Positions 49,641 to 62,536 are shown, numbered from the stretch's first letter. The stretch: 64,000 bases of DNA from Microvelia longipes (GCA_018340805.1 JACMZG010001863.1:56483080-56547079); one strand, 5' to 3'. The notes: generated by a model from the sequence alone, not told the origin. Made by a program: numbers and translations.

Positions 49641-49717
49641 CTATTTTTCGGATTTTCCAAACTCAGCCCCTTCCAAACTTAGATCTATGTCGACAAATTT
49701 ATCTTCCTCTTTTATCA
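49641..49717 (-). CDS. Possible terminal exon, unknown gene (very weak)
   Basis: Minus-strand acceptor candidate (tattttattgaatcaag) followed by an open segment with VIKEEDKFVDIDLSLEG and AEFGKSEK, then TAG. It is short, and composition is protein-like, but the acceptor is poor and no partner exon is identified. Confidence 0.18.
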
Positions 49718-49735
49718 CTTGATTCAATAAAATAA

Positions 49736-50725
49736 GAAACGAGGTAAGTGAAATATATATTTACCCCACCATTGCCAATTTCACTCCTAATTCTTTTTTC
49801 ACAAAAAACGTAAAAACCTTCATTAAGTTCAACTCTCTATTTTTAATACTTAAAATATAAACTTCCATTAGGGAAGGGACAAATGGTTGCTCCTAAAGTT
49901 ATACTTCCTAAATTAACAGGACAAGACACAATTGCTTAAATCTTTAATTTCCAGATACTAAGGGGATATTTATCCAAAAACAAAATATTGATCGGAGTAA
50001 AAAGTACGAATTAATAGACTTGTGTACTTAATTCCAATAAATATTCTAAAGTATTAAAATCCAATGATAAAAACGGTTAAATTTTATAGTTGGGGTCTGT
50101 TAATTTTACTTGGATAAGTCTATTCAGGATAGAACAGGACTTTAATTACCTTTTGAAGGCAAAATAAAACTTCACCTTAGATTTTCGGATTTTAAAACTT
50201 CTCCTTAGATTTTCACTTAGATGATGACTCTTCACCTTAGATTTTAAAACTTCACCTGCTATTTCGGAACAATGACAAAGAAAAATCATAAAAGACAACG
50301 ACCAGTTTAAATACTACATACTGAAAAACATTTCAATAAACATGGATTTTAGAAACCTATAATTAAAACTGACCCCAATAGCATAAATAAAAAAAAACTG
50401 ATACTAACAATATTAATAGTATATATGCAAATATTCATAACTCAAAAAAACCGTTCCAAATTAGCCCCCCGTAAATTGCAAATCTTATTTTAGTTTTAAA
50501 TTTCCACCAGACTCCTTTTCTTCCTACCTTATTTCAATAATACCTTATCTGTTATTGTTGATTTGTTCATTTAACTTGAGTTTGTGTTTTTTTAAACTTG
50601 ATGTTTGTTTTTCCTTATATTTCAATTATTTTGTTTAACTGTGGTAAAGTTTTTGTGATGTTCTTTTGTTTTGGTAATGCTTACTAAATATTTTTGGTGT
50701 GGTTGTGTTTTTGGTTTTGTTACAC
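49736..50725. other. No gene; small local repeats
   Basis: cttcaccttagattttaaaa-like words recur at 50170-50260 and again at 50824. Otherwise AT-rich. Confidence 0.45.
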
Positions 50726-50762
50726 TGAAGATGCCTGGCTTCGCCATGGAAAACGTCTGTTA
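50726..50762 (+). ncRNA. Hammerhead-like motif, degraded
   Basis: ctgaagatgcc, a tggcttcgcca hairpin, then tggaaaacgtctg. CTGAWGA and GAAA-like boxes flank a small stem, followed by a GTC triplet. The bases bordering the core are imperfect, so self-cleavage is unproven. Confidence 0.3.
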
Positions 50763-50914
50763 ATTAATGTTTATTTTAAATAAAATTTCTATAGGACTGA
50801 AGTCTTCATTAATTAACCTAGAACTTCACCTTAGAGTTCTTATGCCGCCTTTAAACTCTCATTATGGCTTATATGCATAAGGTGCATAGAGGTGGGGGGG
50901 GGTCGAAATTTTCC

Positions 50915-51195
50915 TCAGTCGTTATTAAGGTTTAATGACGTCATAAAAAAAATATTTCCCGAATAGCATAACTAAAGGGGTAGAATGATTTTTGTACATA
51001 ATTTCAACTCTCTAGCATAAATACACTGGGAGCTACAATGATAACAGACACACACATACAGACAGACAACTTTGCGAAAACCCCTTAGAAGGCCTTAAAA
51101 ACAACTGAGACGAATAAATCCGTTGACATCCTGGCTCCGGACTTTTTTGCAAATACTTTTTCTATATACCTACGGTATAATTGAGGTAAAAGTTA
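50915..51195 (+). repeat. R3 dispersed repeat, plus-strand copy
   Basis: Full order present: ttaatgacgtcataaaa (TGACGTCA at 50936), tttgtacataatttcaact, ctgggagctacaatgataac, cagacagacaacttt, the G/C-rich middle, and the hairpin at 51155-51192. It is followed by a (TA)n tract (51207-51265). Confidence 0.75.
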
Positions 51196-51202
51196 AAATA
51201 GG

Positions 51203-51206
<4 letters not shown>

Positions 51207-51259
<53 letters not shown>

Positions 51260-51270
51260 ATATATAATAA
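51207..51270. repeat. (TA)n microsatellite
   Basis: TA tract immediately 3' of the R3 copy. Confidence 0.9.
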
Positions 51271-52257
51271 TTAGATTAATTTTGATAGCCCAACCATAAC
51301 ATACATTGTCTAAATTTAGTCGTAAATTTTAAGATAAATAATACAAATATAACTACTCTAAAAAAAAATTACCAACTCATAACATAATTTGCTCTAACAT
51401 ACATTATATTGTCTTTTCAGAAGGGTCAAAAAGGCAAAGCCATGAGCCGGGACTAAACATAAAACATAACATAACAAAATTCTTTAGTTAAAGTAGATCC
51501 ATTGGTAGATTTAGTAGTTTAGTGGAGTCAAAACATAATGCTACTTACACTACTAAAACATAGCGCCTGATAGACCTAGGTATGTACTAATTCCTCACAA
51601 CCGAAAAGTAATGCAGTTTAGTATGACTACAAAACCTACCAAACTAACTATATACATTATTTTATTTATTTCATTATAAAATGTTATTTGCTAGATAGTT
51701 TTTTTCTTATTATAACACGTAACGTATATTATGAAATTTAATAAAATTTATCATATTTTTACATTTTTAATTTTGACAAAGCAAATACGTACATTTTCTT
51801 GGAAATTTTAATATATTGTGTGTTTTTAAAAGAAAACACAAAAGAAACATAAATCTGACGACGTGGGGTTATTTGAAATTTTTCTAAACATTGAACATGA
51901 CAACACCCTCCCTTCCCACCCCCTCCTACTCTCCCCTCTACACTGAAACACTTTGTCTTCTCAGTTTATTTAGCAGCTACCCAGCACACTCAAAACATCT
52001 TTTTTCATATCTTTTATGTTAAATTTTCTCATTTCATTTATTTTGAAAATAAATATGTAAAAGTTTGTCTCTACTATGTTTACAGTAGTTTCAATGCTTT
52101 ATGTGTTTGTCAAATTTAAAAAATAAAAAGTATTTTTAAAAATCATGAGGCATATTTCAATCTAACTTTAAAAATAAATGACTCCGGTTTACACTACATA
52201 CAATTATACAAATTACTATGTATACTCATGCCCACAAAAGAACTTGTAAAGCCAAAC
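51271..52257. other. No gene seen
   Basis: AT-rich; C-rich stretch at 51905-51945 without coding sense. Confidence 0.45.
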
Positions 52258-52264
52258 AATGTGT

Positions 52265-52410
52265 AGGGAATACAAAGGTACTTTTCCTCAACGCAACGGA
52301 TTCGCTACTCTCATCCTCATTACTTCGGACTCGCTTCGCTCGTCCTTAAATATGGAAAACATCCAATTTATATTACTATCTAATCTATTACGTCTTCGGA
52401 ATCGCTCGCC
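52265..52410 (-). repeat. R8 dispersed repeat, minus-strand copy
   Basis: The reverse of tcctcattacttcggactcg and cttcgctcgtccttaaat matches 47932-47975. An extra cttcggaatcgctcgccct follows. Confidence 0.6.
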
Positions 52411-52427
52411 CTCAAGAAAACACACAC

Positions 52428-52505
52428 AGATATATATATATATATATAATATATATATATATTATATATAATATATATAATATATATATATATATAATAT
52501 ATATT
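52428..52505. repeat. (TA)n microsatellite
   Basis: TA tract with several AA/TT slips. Four overlapping minus frames arise from it. Confidence 0.9.
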
Positions 52506-53335
52506 GGAACAAATTCTGATAATGAAATATAAATATGTAAGACAGCAACAAAAAGCCAAAGAAAATTCGCTGAGCAATGGACGGAACAGTTGGTGGAAAT
52601 TGAGACATATGACAAATATGTAATAAAAAGCTAGACAGTTGGGTTATAGGTGACAAACTATTTACCTATCTTTTTACCTGCAAACATATATTTGTCATGA
52701 GGCAGGAAAAGATTTTAATTCTGTAGCCTCTGTTTAAAATTTGTATGAATTTAATGTTTTGTTATCTTCAATTTATATATTAGAAATATATGAAGTAGTT
52801 GTCGAATATTTCTCTTGCTGTCAAGTCAATGTAACAATAAAACTATCTCCTGTGTCTACTAACAAAAGCGAACCATGACACCTACTAACTAACAAGCGAA
52901 CTTCGACACAGGAAATTCGCTGAAAGAATGAAATACATCTACTTTCTATAGATACGCTTTTGGCAGTCTCTTTAATTAGATTGCTTCTCCTTTAAGATTT
53001 TCCGAAGATAACCTAAACCAAATAGGGATACCAAAGCTGGAATCGAGTTGGAGTCAAATTATCCCAGTACAACCTACTTAGCATTTTAAGTAGCTATTTC
53101 CTCTAAGGGCTTAACTTAATTTTAAACAAAAATCTGTCTGAAAGAAAAATAAGAGCAACATCAGTATTATAAGAAGCAGTTTTACCTACCAAATTAAAAC
53201 TCAATTAACATAACGAGTCTACTAAACATTTAGAAGACCCGTCCAGTTTATCGATATTATATACTTTATTACACAATAAAAATATCACTAATAAGAATGT
53301 TGGATATTGGATAATATATTTGAAATTACTGCTTT
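52506..53335. other. No gene seen
   Basis: A near-repeat, aacaaaagcgaaccatgaca / taacaagcgaacttcgacac, occurs at 52860-52912. Otherwise unique. Confidence 0.4.
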
Positions 53336-53980
53336 ATTTTGTAATTCGCGCCTTTCTAATATTGCTTTAGATAGGGTTTTAGGTATGATCCTAAATCTTC
53401 TTATAGATTTAACTTTGTTGGCAACACTGCCTTTTTCTATAACCCACCTGTTTTTAGCCAACCTTGTTGTCTTCGGCCAACGGTCACCATGTTGTGAATT
53501 CTCTGTGTTCTTTATTAAATTTTTAAAGTTTTACTTAGTTATTTTGTGTGCCTCGGGCAATATTTGTTTGCCGTGATGTTGTCTCGACCCGTATTACGCC
53601 ATGTCTCTGCGGGCTGGATCGTTCCAGAGTGCCCCTTAATGACACTCGCACATTGCGTGTCATCTTCTTCGAGGATCTGGCTTCGTAAGTCATCCTACTT
53701 TTTACTGCCCTTACAGGCTTAAGTTTCTTCACTTCTTGCGAGTTTCTACAGTGTGGTTAGTGGGCCCATGACGACTAACCACCCAACAAGGCAGAACACA
53801 GCAGGCCGATGTACCCTCAGGTACATACACTCATCTCTTCCTCTTCATTTCAGATTCTTTCTCCCTCAATTATTTAAACTAGGTATTAATATTATTAGCA
53901 AAGGCTCTCACCATGAAGCCTCGTACGCTAACATTGATTAATGTAACCTTCTCACCAGGGTCTTAGCCCCCGGTTCATTT
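53336..53980. other. G+C-richer island with hairpin, origin unknown
   Basis: An 89-codon plus frame (53307-53576) and a 65-codon basic minus frame (53732-53535) lie here. A hairpin, gtggttagt / actaaccac, is at 53753-53782. Terminal repeats were not found. The composition break suggests a mobile-element fragment, but I cannot assign it. Confidence 0.35.
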
Positions 53981-54352
53981 GATTATCAGGTACTACCTTC
54001 TTACTTTCTTAATTATATTTGTAAAGGGCATACTTCAGAAAAAGTATTTATTATAAGTTCCTATTATCATTATACATAAGTAATTATGTTTATTTTACCA
54101 GATAATGTATATCTGTTTCATTTGAGTATTATACATTTTAAGTAAGTATGACTCTTTTATTGACTCTTTAGACTTAAGATTCTCATATCCTATCCTTTAC
54201 ATACAGTCCTCTATCCTTCTATATCCAGTTTATTTGGCTAAATAGCTACTTGGTGCTCGAACAAAGAACAAGTTTAAAAATTGTTAAACTTTGCCAACAG
54301 ATACCAAGAAAGTAGAGTTGGTAATAGATGAAAACTTAGATTAGAGGATAGT

Positions 54353-54354
<2 letters not shown>

Positions 54355-54424
<70 letters not shown>
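54355..54424. repeat. (TA)n microsatellite
   Basis: About 70 bp of pure TA. Confidence 0.95.
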
Positions 54425-54425
<1 letters not shown>

Positions 54426-55865
54426 TTCGGCGCAGGTAAACAGTGCCAAAATCCCATCTATTCAAATCTCTTGACAAAAACAGTTATTGATAAATTAGCC
54501 CTCTTTCCTTTCAGGTTAATTTATAAATACAAATATATTAATAAATTGAAATTAAGAAGGAAAGTCTGGTTTTGAAGTCTTGTCAGCAACTCCCTCTCAA
54601 AGCAATCAAAACCTCCCCCCCACCTCTCCCGGCCAGTCGTCAATCCTGTCTCTTCGTATATCAAGATAGACCAAGAAACCGAATATTTCATTAAATCGAT
54701 TCTATAACCTAAAAAAGAGAAACTATAACCAAAGTGAAGTTAACCGGGTACACAAAAATTATTATTCGGGTTTAGAACAATTTTAAGTGGCAACAAAAGT
54801 TATTAATACATTTTATTCCATATTCTGGGCTTAAAGGCCCCAACGCCACCTTTTTTTCCATATTTGTATTAAAAATGTTATCAGTCAATTTAAAAATGAT
54901 TCAATTATTAAGTACCTTAACTAAATATCTATACAAATGCGTGCGACATTGCCGACATACTTAATGAGGTTGATGCTATAAAGGTAGGGAGTAGAGAACG
55001 GTGAGAAAAGGTCAAAGGTCTGGAGTTATTTTTTTAAATAGGCTCATGATTAATATTTAAAACGAAACAAAACTAAAAGTAAGACAGCTTAAGAATAGAA
55101 ACAGGATTAAAACAGGAAAATACAATACTAACATAAAATTTGAAAATGAAACAATTACAAGATACCTTAAAATAGGTATATTAAGCGAGAACAAACCCAA
55201 TAAATAAACTCAGAAGTTACTGACAGAACAAAACTAAAATTAGACCCTTTTAAAATAAATGTTAACTAGGATAGGAAAGTGGGATTTCCCTTACTGAACA
55301 GTAAGTCGTTGGATTTTTATATTGAAGAAAAAAAAATGAATTTTTAAATAAAAACATGCCACGCAAGGGTAATGCGGTCAAGTTGAAAAATTTCAAAAAA
55401 AATTTAAGAAAAAATAACTCGATGTTATCAAGAAGGTAATGGAATACAATTACTTCTGTAACACTATAACAATAGGTATTGTTTGGTTTAAAATATTAAG
55501 AAAAATCCTTATGAATCTTACAACAAGAAATACTTAACTACTGACATATATAAGGAAAGAAAAGCCCTTTACAAAGAAAAGATAGCTAACCTTCTTCGAC
55601 TTTTCTAATTCTATTTCGGTTTTAAGCAACATTTCCCTTCACCATTTCTTTCTTAAATACCTCGAGAGTATTTTACGTTTTTAAACTGCTGCATAAGAGT
55701 CATAAGAAAGGCTTCTTCAAAACAGTGACAGGAAATGCAATACGTAGGGACATTATAGAATTGAGTATCGTCAATTAGCCAGAAAAAGGGGGCTTTGGCC
55801 TTTGGCAGGTTGGATGGTAAGCTACCTTTAACCATTTACTTTTAGGTATCTACTATAAACCTTAA
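54425..55865. other. No supported gene
   Basis: A 60-codon minus frame at 55653-55835 (with WLIDDTQFYNVPTYC) is somewhat protein-like and ends near a possible donor, but has no credible acceptor. The rest is A-rich. Confidence 0.35.
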
Positions 55866-55867
55866 AG

Positions 55868-56022
55868 CTAATGTCATGTTTTAATGTATTTTTTGTTTTA
55901 ATGTATTTTTGTTTAAATGTAATTTTTGTTTTAATGTATTTTTTGTTTAAATGTATTTTTTTGTTCTAATGTATTTTTTTAAATGTATTTTTTGTTTTAA
56001 TGTATTTTTTTTGTTTAAAAAA
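55868..56022. repeat. Short tandem repeat, about 17-19-bp unit
   Basis: The unit is ttttgttttaatgtatt, about eight copies, variable T-run length. Confidence 0.9.
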
Positions 56023-56214
56023 ATAACGATGTTATAATTTGGATTGATGAATTCAGTCATTTTTCTCGAGCAATAGGCTTGGTAACCTTTTCAACATGTC
56101 GCCATATGTCAAAGAGACTAATACTTAGAGGGAGTACTTAGGTAGAATAACACAGTAATGAAGGATCTACTAGTAAGACAATTTCCAGTGGTACCTTAAC
56201 GGTTCTTATTCCCA
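56023..56214. repeat. Fragment resembling R5 3' part
   Basis: aataggcttggtaacctttt, caacatgtcgcca and gattgatga echo R5 (9620-9680: caataggcctcgtaacctcc) with strong divergence. Confidence 0.4.
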
Positions 56215-56320
56215 CCAGGTCTTCAAACGGTGTACATTTTTTAATGACTTAATGACTGATTTATTTTTACGAACACAATACTTTTCCTATATACCTATAG
56301 TATAAATGAGGAAAAGTAAA
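56215..56320 (+). repeat. R3 fragment, plus strand
   Basis: Only the 3' end is clear: gaacacaatacttttcctat, atacctatagtataaatga and the A-rich end (hairpin 56280-56317). Confidence 0.65.
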
Positions 56321-56995
56321 AATAAATAAGAAGAGGAAAGAAGGAAAATAATTGAAATTAAAAGAAAATAAGGAATCGTTAAAATGTATATAACTGTAAT
56401 TACATTAAATGGCAAAATATAGGACTTATAGACTTGGAGCAGTTTTAGAACATTAAGATTTCAGACGTTAAATCCAAATATATAAAGAGCTAATGACGCA
56501 CACAGCTCTAAGGGTCAAGGGTTTATCCCGGGGGATAAACTGATATTAGAAAAGGGAAAAACTTAAGGAGGAAAAACTGATAATGAATAGACTAATCCAG
56601 TACGACTAAACCTACAACACACTGAGTTAAGTAAACCTGAGTTAACTTGTGGAAAAATAGATTCACAAGTCCTTTTTAATTTAATTACTGTCATACAAGC
56701 TATAATTAAATACATATTCAATTGAAGTTCATTAAACTAATTTTAGTAGAATTCTTTTTACCTTAAAAACAAACTCACATGATAGTCTCACAATATCTTA
56801 TCTCATAATATATAATCTATAATTCTGTTTTATAAATAAATATGTTACATACCTTAACATAAAGGACCCTATTACATTTAAAATAAAATTATATAATATT
56901 CTATCAAACAAATGATCGATTATTGATCAAAAATATAATATTACATTCATCGATGGTCTGATAACATGAAATTTTATAAATAATGTTATAATATT
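56321..56995. other. No gene seen
   Basis: AT-rich unique sequence. Confidence 0.45.
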
Positions 56996-56996
56996 T

Positions 56997-57312
56997 CATG
57001 ATTAAGACTATAAGGCCGTAGTCAAGGACTTAATATTAAGACTATAAGGCCGTAGCAAAGGACTTAATATTGTGACTATAAGGCCGTAGTCAAGGAATTA
57101 ATATTAAGACTATAAGGCCGTAGTCAAGGACTTAATATTAAAACTATAAGACCGTAGTCAAGGACTTAATATTAAGACTATAAGGCTGTAGCAAAGGACT
57201 TAATATTGTGACTATAAGGCCGTAGTCAAGGACTTAATATTAAGACTATAAGACCGTAGGAAAGGACTTAATTTTAAGACTATAAGGCTGTAGTCAAGGA
57301 CTTAATATTAGT
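56997..57312. repeat. Minisatellite, 34-bp unit, about 9 copies
   Basis: The unit contains taagactataaggccgtagt and caaggacttaatat. Variant units (tgtgact, gcaaagg) alternate regularly, indicating a 2-3 unit higher-order repeat. Confidence 0.95.
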
Positions 57313-57478
57313 TTTGAAGGAACACCTTAAGAGTTGGCCTTATCAATGGCGCGAAACCCTTGCGAAGAAAATAATTTTATTGGTCCACAGACCAAACCTA
57401 ATCGAAGGACTATTGGAATCATTCCCTAATTGCAGAGTTTATGATTTATCACAAATATAGTAGTATGTGTCAATAATC
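57313..57478. other. No recognisable feature
   Basis: gttggccttatcaatggcgc faintly resembles an internal word of R4. No clear copy. Confidence 0.3.
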
Positions 57479-57715
57479 TGCCTCCGTGGACGAGGTCGTT
57501 AGAGCGTTAGTCTTTACACTGACCTTTGACACCGCGGAGGACTGGGGTTCGCTTCCCAGGTTACGCCCTCAGTTTATATAAAATTATTGTTTATATAAAT
57601 TATCGCCAAGTTTAGAATACACTTTGCACGTAACGGTTGCTTCAACCACCCGAGGCGGTTCCCACAGGTTTAACTCCTGATGGGCCACAAGGCTTTGAAT
57701 GGGAATTATTATTAT
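57479..57715 (+). mobile_element. SINE1, best-preserved plus-strand copy
   Basis: It starts gcctccgtggacgaggtcg and has a B box, ggttcgcttccc (57546-57557). It continues through acgccctcagttt, an inserted ATT-rich piece, and caagtttagaatacacttt. Next come accacccgaggcggttccca and ctcctgatgggccacaaggc, ending in an (ATT)n tail at 57700-57718. A minus frame over it is an artefact. Confidence 0.8.
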
Positions 57716-57789
57716 TATATGTAAATTAAAGTTGGGCCCGAACCAATAAGTTTTCGAGGATGACAAGCATCTTTCAAATTTTAGTTGAG

Positions 57790-57850
57790 TCTTCACTGAG
57801 GTTTAATGACGTCATACAATAATATAAATATGACGTAAAATAATGACGTA
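57790..57850 (+). repeat. R3 5' fragment with TGACGTCA
   Basis: cactgaggtttaatgacgtc followed by atacaata, and two further tgacgta half-sites. Confidence 0.45.
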
Positions 57851-59199
57851 TATTTAATGATATAAATAAATATATAATAAAAATTAAATAAGTATTAATA
57901 ACATATTAAAAAATATTAATGAATAAATAAATTTTACTAAAACAGAAATCAAAATTTATAAAGATTAAAAAATAATAAAAGAAAACTATAAAACATAAAT
58001 TATATGTGTAGTATATGTAGTTTTAAGTCAACGCCTGTGTCAGGTCTGTTTATGAACAGGCTAATCTTTAAACTTTGTACTTCATTATATATTTGTTATT
58101 AATTTATGTAATAAAAATAATAATATATATTTCACACACAACTGTAAAAGGATAACTATAAAATAGATTTTGGGCTTCAAGCTGAACCGACTACTGAAAT
58201 GGGGCAGGTGAGAAAAATGCATAGTATTGTAGAAATAAGGACAAAAAAGGGCGAACAATAAACAGCAGGGATTAAGAAGTCATCTCCTGTGATTAAACAT
58301 GTCCAGTTTTTGCTTCGTGCCATAATATTTTAATTTAAAATATTCTTCTCTCATTTAGAGAATTTTCGAATGAGATTGTCAGAAACAAACACTAAAAACT
58401 TTATTTTAATGTTTAACACTATAATTTACGACTCGAAGTGACAATTTTTTCTAGACGACCGGTCGTGACAGAAATAAAATCAACAAGTTTCATCACGAAT
58501 GCAAACAAAAACTTAAGCAAATTCTAAGATAAAGAGAAAAAGTCTAAAGTCAATCAACAAATTCATCGACGAGAACCCCGAGGCGAGTCGATAAAACTTA
58601 TATAATACAATTTTAACTTAGGAGCCTAGAAGGGATGCCAGGAGGGCAAACTCTAGCTCTGCCCCCCGGATCCAACACCGCCTCCGAGACGTTTTTAACG
58701 CTCGTTATCATCTCGGAGATGAATTTTATTGACAAGACTTAACACAAACTAATTTTCTTTTCCAAAAAACCTTTCCTTCATTAACAAAATTTTAATCAAA
58801 TTAAAAATAAACCAAAGTATTGGCTTGGCATTACAAAATTTATTATTTTTTTTTTTACGATTAATTAACCCTTAGACCAGTATTCAAAGACGCTTTTCTC
58901 AATAGTTCTTAAGATGGAATTTCAAAAGCCTTAATGGTTCCTCAAGGAACCATTTAAGCTTCCTTAAGAATCCCTTATAGGTTATTTAACAAGTTTAAAA
59001 TGTATAGTAGAGCCTTTCCACATTTTTGTTTACATTCTGTTATATATGTCAATCAATAAAACCGGAACTAATACTGGTAATAAAATGTAAACGTATTTAT
59101 GTTAACCAGACAAGGTATGTGATTGGTAAAAACTTAAAAAAATATACAGTCCGATCTAAATACTACACGAAGATTTGTGATTTGTTGGAATGTTTGTGG
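57851..59199. other. No supported gene; hairpin at 58934
   Basis: AT-rich. A hairpin, taatggttcc / ggaaccattta, lies at 58934-58960. G+C-richer patch at 58625-58730 with no coding sense. Confidence 0.45.
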
Positions 59200-59612
59200 G
59201 GTCAGTATTGTGGATTAATGACGTCACACATATTTCATAAACAATAGAGTTCCGGACATTAACAAGTTTAATTTTCGTTCGAACGTTATCGGGTCCCATA
59301 GAAAAGTTGAGTTCAATAATGACTCAACTTTAGTTAGACGGCTTGTAAATGCCGTCTTACTATTATTTTCCGAGCAGCACAAGTACACATATAGACTGAT
59401 TTTTATACAAAGTTTCAACTCTCAGCATGAATAAACTGGGAGCTACGATGATAACAGACACACACACACATACAGACAGATAAATTTGACAAATCCACTT
59501 AGAAGGTCCTAAAAAAACATGAAAAGAATAATTCAGGTGACATCCCGGTTTCGGACTTTTATGCAAACACAATACTTTTCCTGTACGGTATAAATAAGGA
59601 AAAGTAAAAAAA
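59200..59612 (+). repeat. R3 dispersed repeat, long plus-strand copy with insertion
   Basis: ttaatgacgtcacac (59215) opens the unit. Non-R3 sequence including a hairpin, gttgagt / actcaac, lies at 59305-59331. Then tatttt, ttatacaaagtttcaactct, ctgggagctacgatgataac, cacacatacagacagataa and the hairpin at 59572-59606 follow. Confidence 0.7.
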
Positions 59613-60840
59613 AAAATAATTAAACGTCAAAAGCACGAGTGGAGGTCGAGACTGTGCAGTCTGCTTTGCGCAGGCCGGCAGTAAAAAACTGAGCATGTAT
59701 AGGGGGCCTTAATGCGTACTTAAAGCTGCCTAAAGTAATATAGGTAATAGGCTAGAGAAAAGCCTTTGAATGTGGTAATAACACTTAACTATTAATGTAA
59801 AGATATTTTAAGAACGAAAGTACTTTTAAACGTAAGTCAAGCAATACAATACGACATAAAGAAAAGACGAGTAGAGTAAAGTAAAGTAAAAGCAGTAAAG
59901 ATAATAGAAAATATTTGAGATGAGATAATATTTTCAATAAGTTCTGAAACTTTCATGGAGTCACGACTTCACAAAGCAACCTTATCTCTCAACTACTGTG
60001 ATTTTATGTTATACATGACTGAACTTAGAGCAATTTAAAATTTATATGATAGTTAAATGTCATAACTAAATACGCTCTTGTATTTTAAAATAAATCCTAA
60101 ATGCTTCTAAAGGAAAGTAAGTTAGTGCCTAATAAACGGGGGGGGGGGAGGAATAAATACCCCCTAAAATCAAATGAAAGAAAATATATATAAAAAATTT
60201 TAAAAAACAAACTTTCAATATTTCAACAGTAAATAATTTAAATAAAGACAAAATTAAATTAATCACCTTCTTCCTTAATTACAACGCCATGTTTATTTAA
60301 TTAATAATTAAATTATATCTAAAAGCTTTTCCCACTCCGCGTTTTCATAATTTCTAAATTTAATTTATAATTGTTACCATTAAATTGTTTTTCCTCCAAA
60401 ATGTAAAATAAAGGCATGACGTAATTTATTATTACATCGCTTTTAAATGAGGAGAGTTTAGCAAAATGCTTATATTTCTTCGTACTTGTATTAATTATAA
60501 GGAATGCTGCCTAGAGGAGAATTGAGAAATTATAGATCAACCAAATAATTATAAGTTATGATAAATCTTGGTCTTCATCTAAAAGACCAAGATCTTTGTA
60601 CCAAGAAGATAGTACGGCAAGAACAGTTATGCTCAAAATAGAAGTTCAAATAGTAACCTTCGGTAGCTAAATCTAAAGTCTTAAGTAAACACTAGCGACC
60701 CTAATGAATCAATAGTTAAAAGAAAATCCTCTTAAAAACTAAATGTTTTAGGCAATTTGATCAAAATTTGTAGAAATATAAGAGTGAGAAATTGCGGGTT
60801 TTAGCATATAACGAATAACAACGCTCTGTACTCTACGCCA
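59613..60840. other. No gene seen
   Basis: AT-rich with a G run at about 60139-60148. No coding frame. Confidence 0.45.
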
Positions 60841-60877
60841 CTGAAGATGTCTCTATAAGGCGGAATAAAACGTCTCT
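60841..60877 (+). ncRNA. Hammerhead-like motif, degraded
   Basis: actgaagatgtctctataag, gcgg, then aataaaacgtctc. It has the same CTGAAGATG-stem-AAACGTC order as at 50726, with the GAAA box altered to AATAAAA. Confidence 0.28.
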
Positions 60878-61638
60878 CAATTCTCTTTTTTTAATTCCCT
60901 TCCTTTCTCTCCCGCATGAATTCATAATAAAATTTCTGATTTTTAAATAAAAACAAAACAATTAAAAAAAAATAATTAAAATTTAAAATAATTTAAAAGC
61001 AGACATTAGACGTGACAGACAATGACACTAATGCACGGATATTTTGCCAAATTATTCGGGGTTTAAACACCTGGAAAGACTTAAAATTTGGGACCCAGGC
61101 ACACAGCCTACGCTTTTATCCACTCTATTTTCAATTAAAAGCCTTGCCAAATTTAATTAAAACATCAACGTATTCTGGGTGAAAAATGTGACAGTTCAGA
61201 GAAAATTTCGTTATTCAATTACAACCTAGTTTATCACCGTCAAATAATTAGTAAAACTAAATCAAAACAAAATCTGAAATTATAAATGCCACAACTATTT
61301 TAACCTAACACGTAATTTTGAAGTTACGCATACGATTTTCAAAAAATAAAATAAAACAAAGTTTAGTCTATCGTCGTTGGTTTTTATTAGCATCTCGAAA
61401 TGAAACAACTTTAAATAATTAAGAAAGGGAAAGAAAATTTTAAGAAACATAATAGATCCAGTGTTGCCAAAATTATAACCCAAATTTCTTAATTCGTTTC
61501 AACCTGGTTTTTAACATATAAATTATATTAAAAATCTAATAATAGTTTTCTTTATTTATTCAAAAACTTTATAGAATGTATACAGATATATTTTATCACA
61601 AGATATATTTTATCTTTAACTATTAAACAATTATAACA
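60878..61638. other. No gene seen
   Basis: AT-rich unique sequence. Confidence 0.45.
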
Positions 61639-61639
61639 T

Positions 61640-61912
61640 CTCAGGTCAGCAATAGAATGCTCGCCTTACGGCCTTGAAGTCGAGTGTTCAAATCCAGTCG
61701 AAAATCAGTACCTTCTTTAGTACCATTTATTACCAAAAAAACCATTCTGTCGCGATGTGTTGAATTCAAGGGCAGCTAACCCAGCCTAGGTTGTTACGTT
61801 AATGAGCACATCGATCCTGCTTCGTCAGAGAGAAACCTAGATCTACGTTTACGTTGTGTCCAGCTCATGCAATGATAAAGTTCTTCAAACCTAAGAGAGG
61901 TCGGAAGATACT
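61640..61912 (+). mobile_element. SINE2 (tRNA-derived), copy 2
   Basis: A-box-like caggtcagcaatagaatgc, an anticodon-arm-like cgccttacggccttg, and B box tgttcaaatcc (61685-61695). The body aattcaagggcagctaaccc, gatcctgcttcgtcag and agatctacgtttacgttgtg matches 29360-29660. Confidence 0.75.
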
Positions 61913-62536
61913 AAAACTTACAGTGGAACACTTGGATTGTCAAACCTGAGAGTATACTCTGACACTAACCCCACGTATAGCTTGAGTTATTCCATACTTA
62001 TGATTTACAGTTCACTGCTATACTATGGGAAAACCACCTCGATATACAATGTAAAATTATAGTTTACATTAAATTTAATTAGTATTTGTTTCTTAAACCG
62101 GCTTCAAATCATCAAGTTCGTTATCTTATCTACTTTTTACTTAATAATGTGTCCTTATTCAGCTAGAGGCGTTACAAATATATTTATATCACGGTGCAGT
62201 CCTTTTTTTATTCCCTAAAACCACGCCCAATATTTAATGAGAGCTGCGCCAAATTTAGTAAACGCAACATTAAAACCTGCAGGATGCCTCTGGCATCGTT
62301 AAATAATAACAATAATGACTAATAAATAATGACATCGTTAAATCGTTACATGATAAAAAGAAGTAAATATCCCACGAGCGATTTTTTTAAAGGCACTTCA
62401 TTAAAAATGAGTTTCTAAGCATGTCATTGAAAAGAAAGACAGTAGACTTATTAGCACCGATATGATCAGGATGTGTAGGAAATTTCAAGTCTCACAAAAG
62501 TTCAAGTACAGGCCAAAAACCTTAAGGCGCGTCATC
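61913..62536. other. No gene seen
   Basis: Unique sequence with no recognisable feature. Confidence 0.45.

Noticed and set aside
55653..55835. 60-codon minus frame as an exon
   Set aside because: Donor-like ending but no acceptor, no domain and no partner exon.
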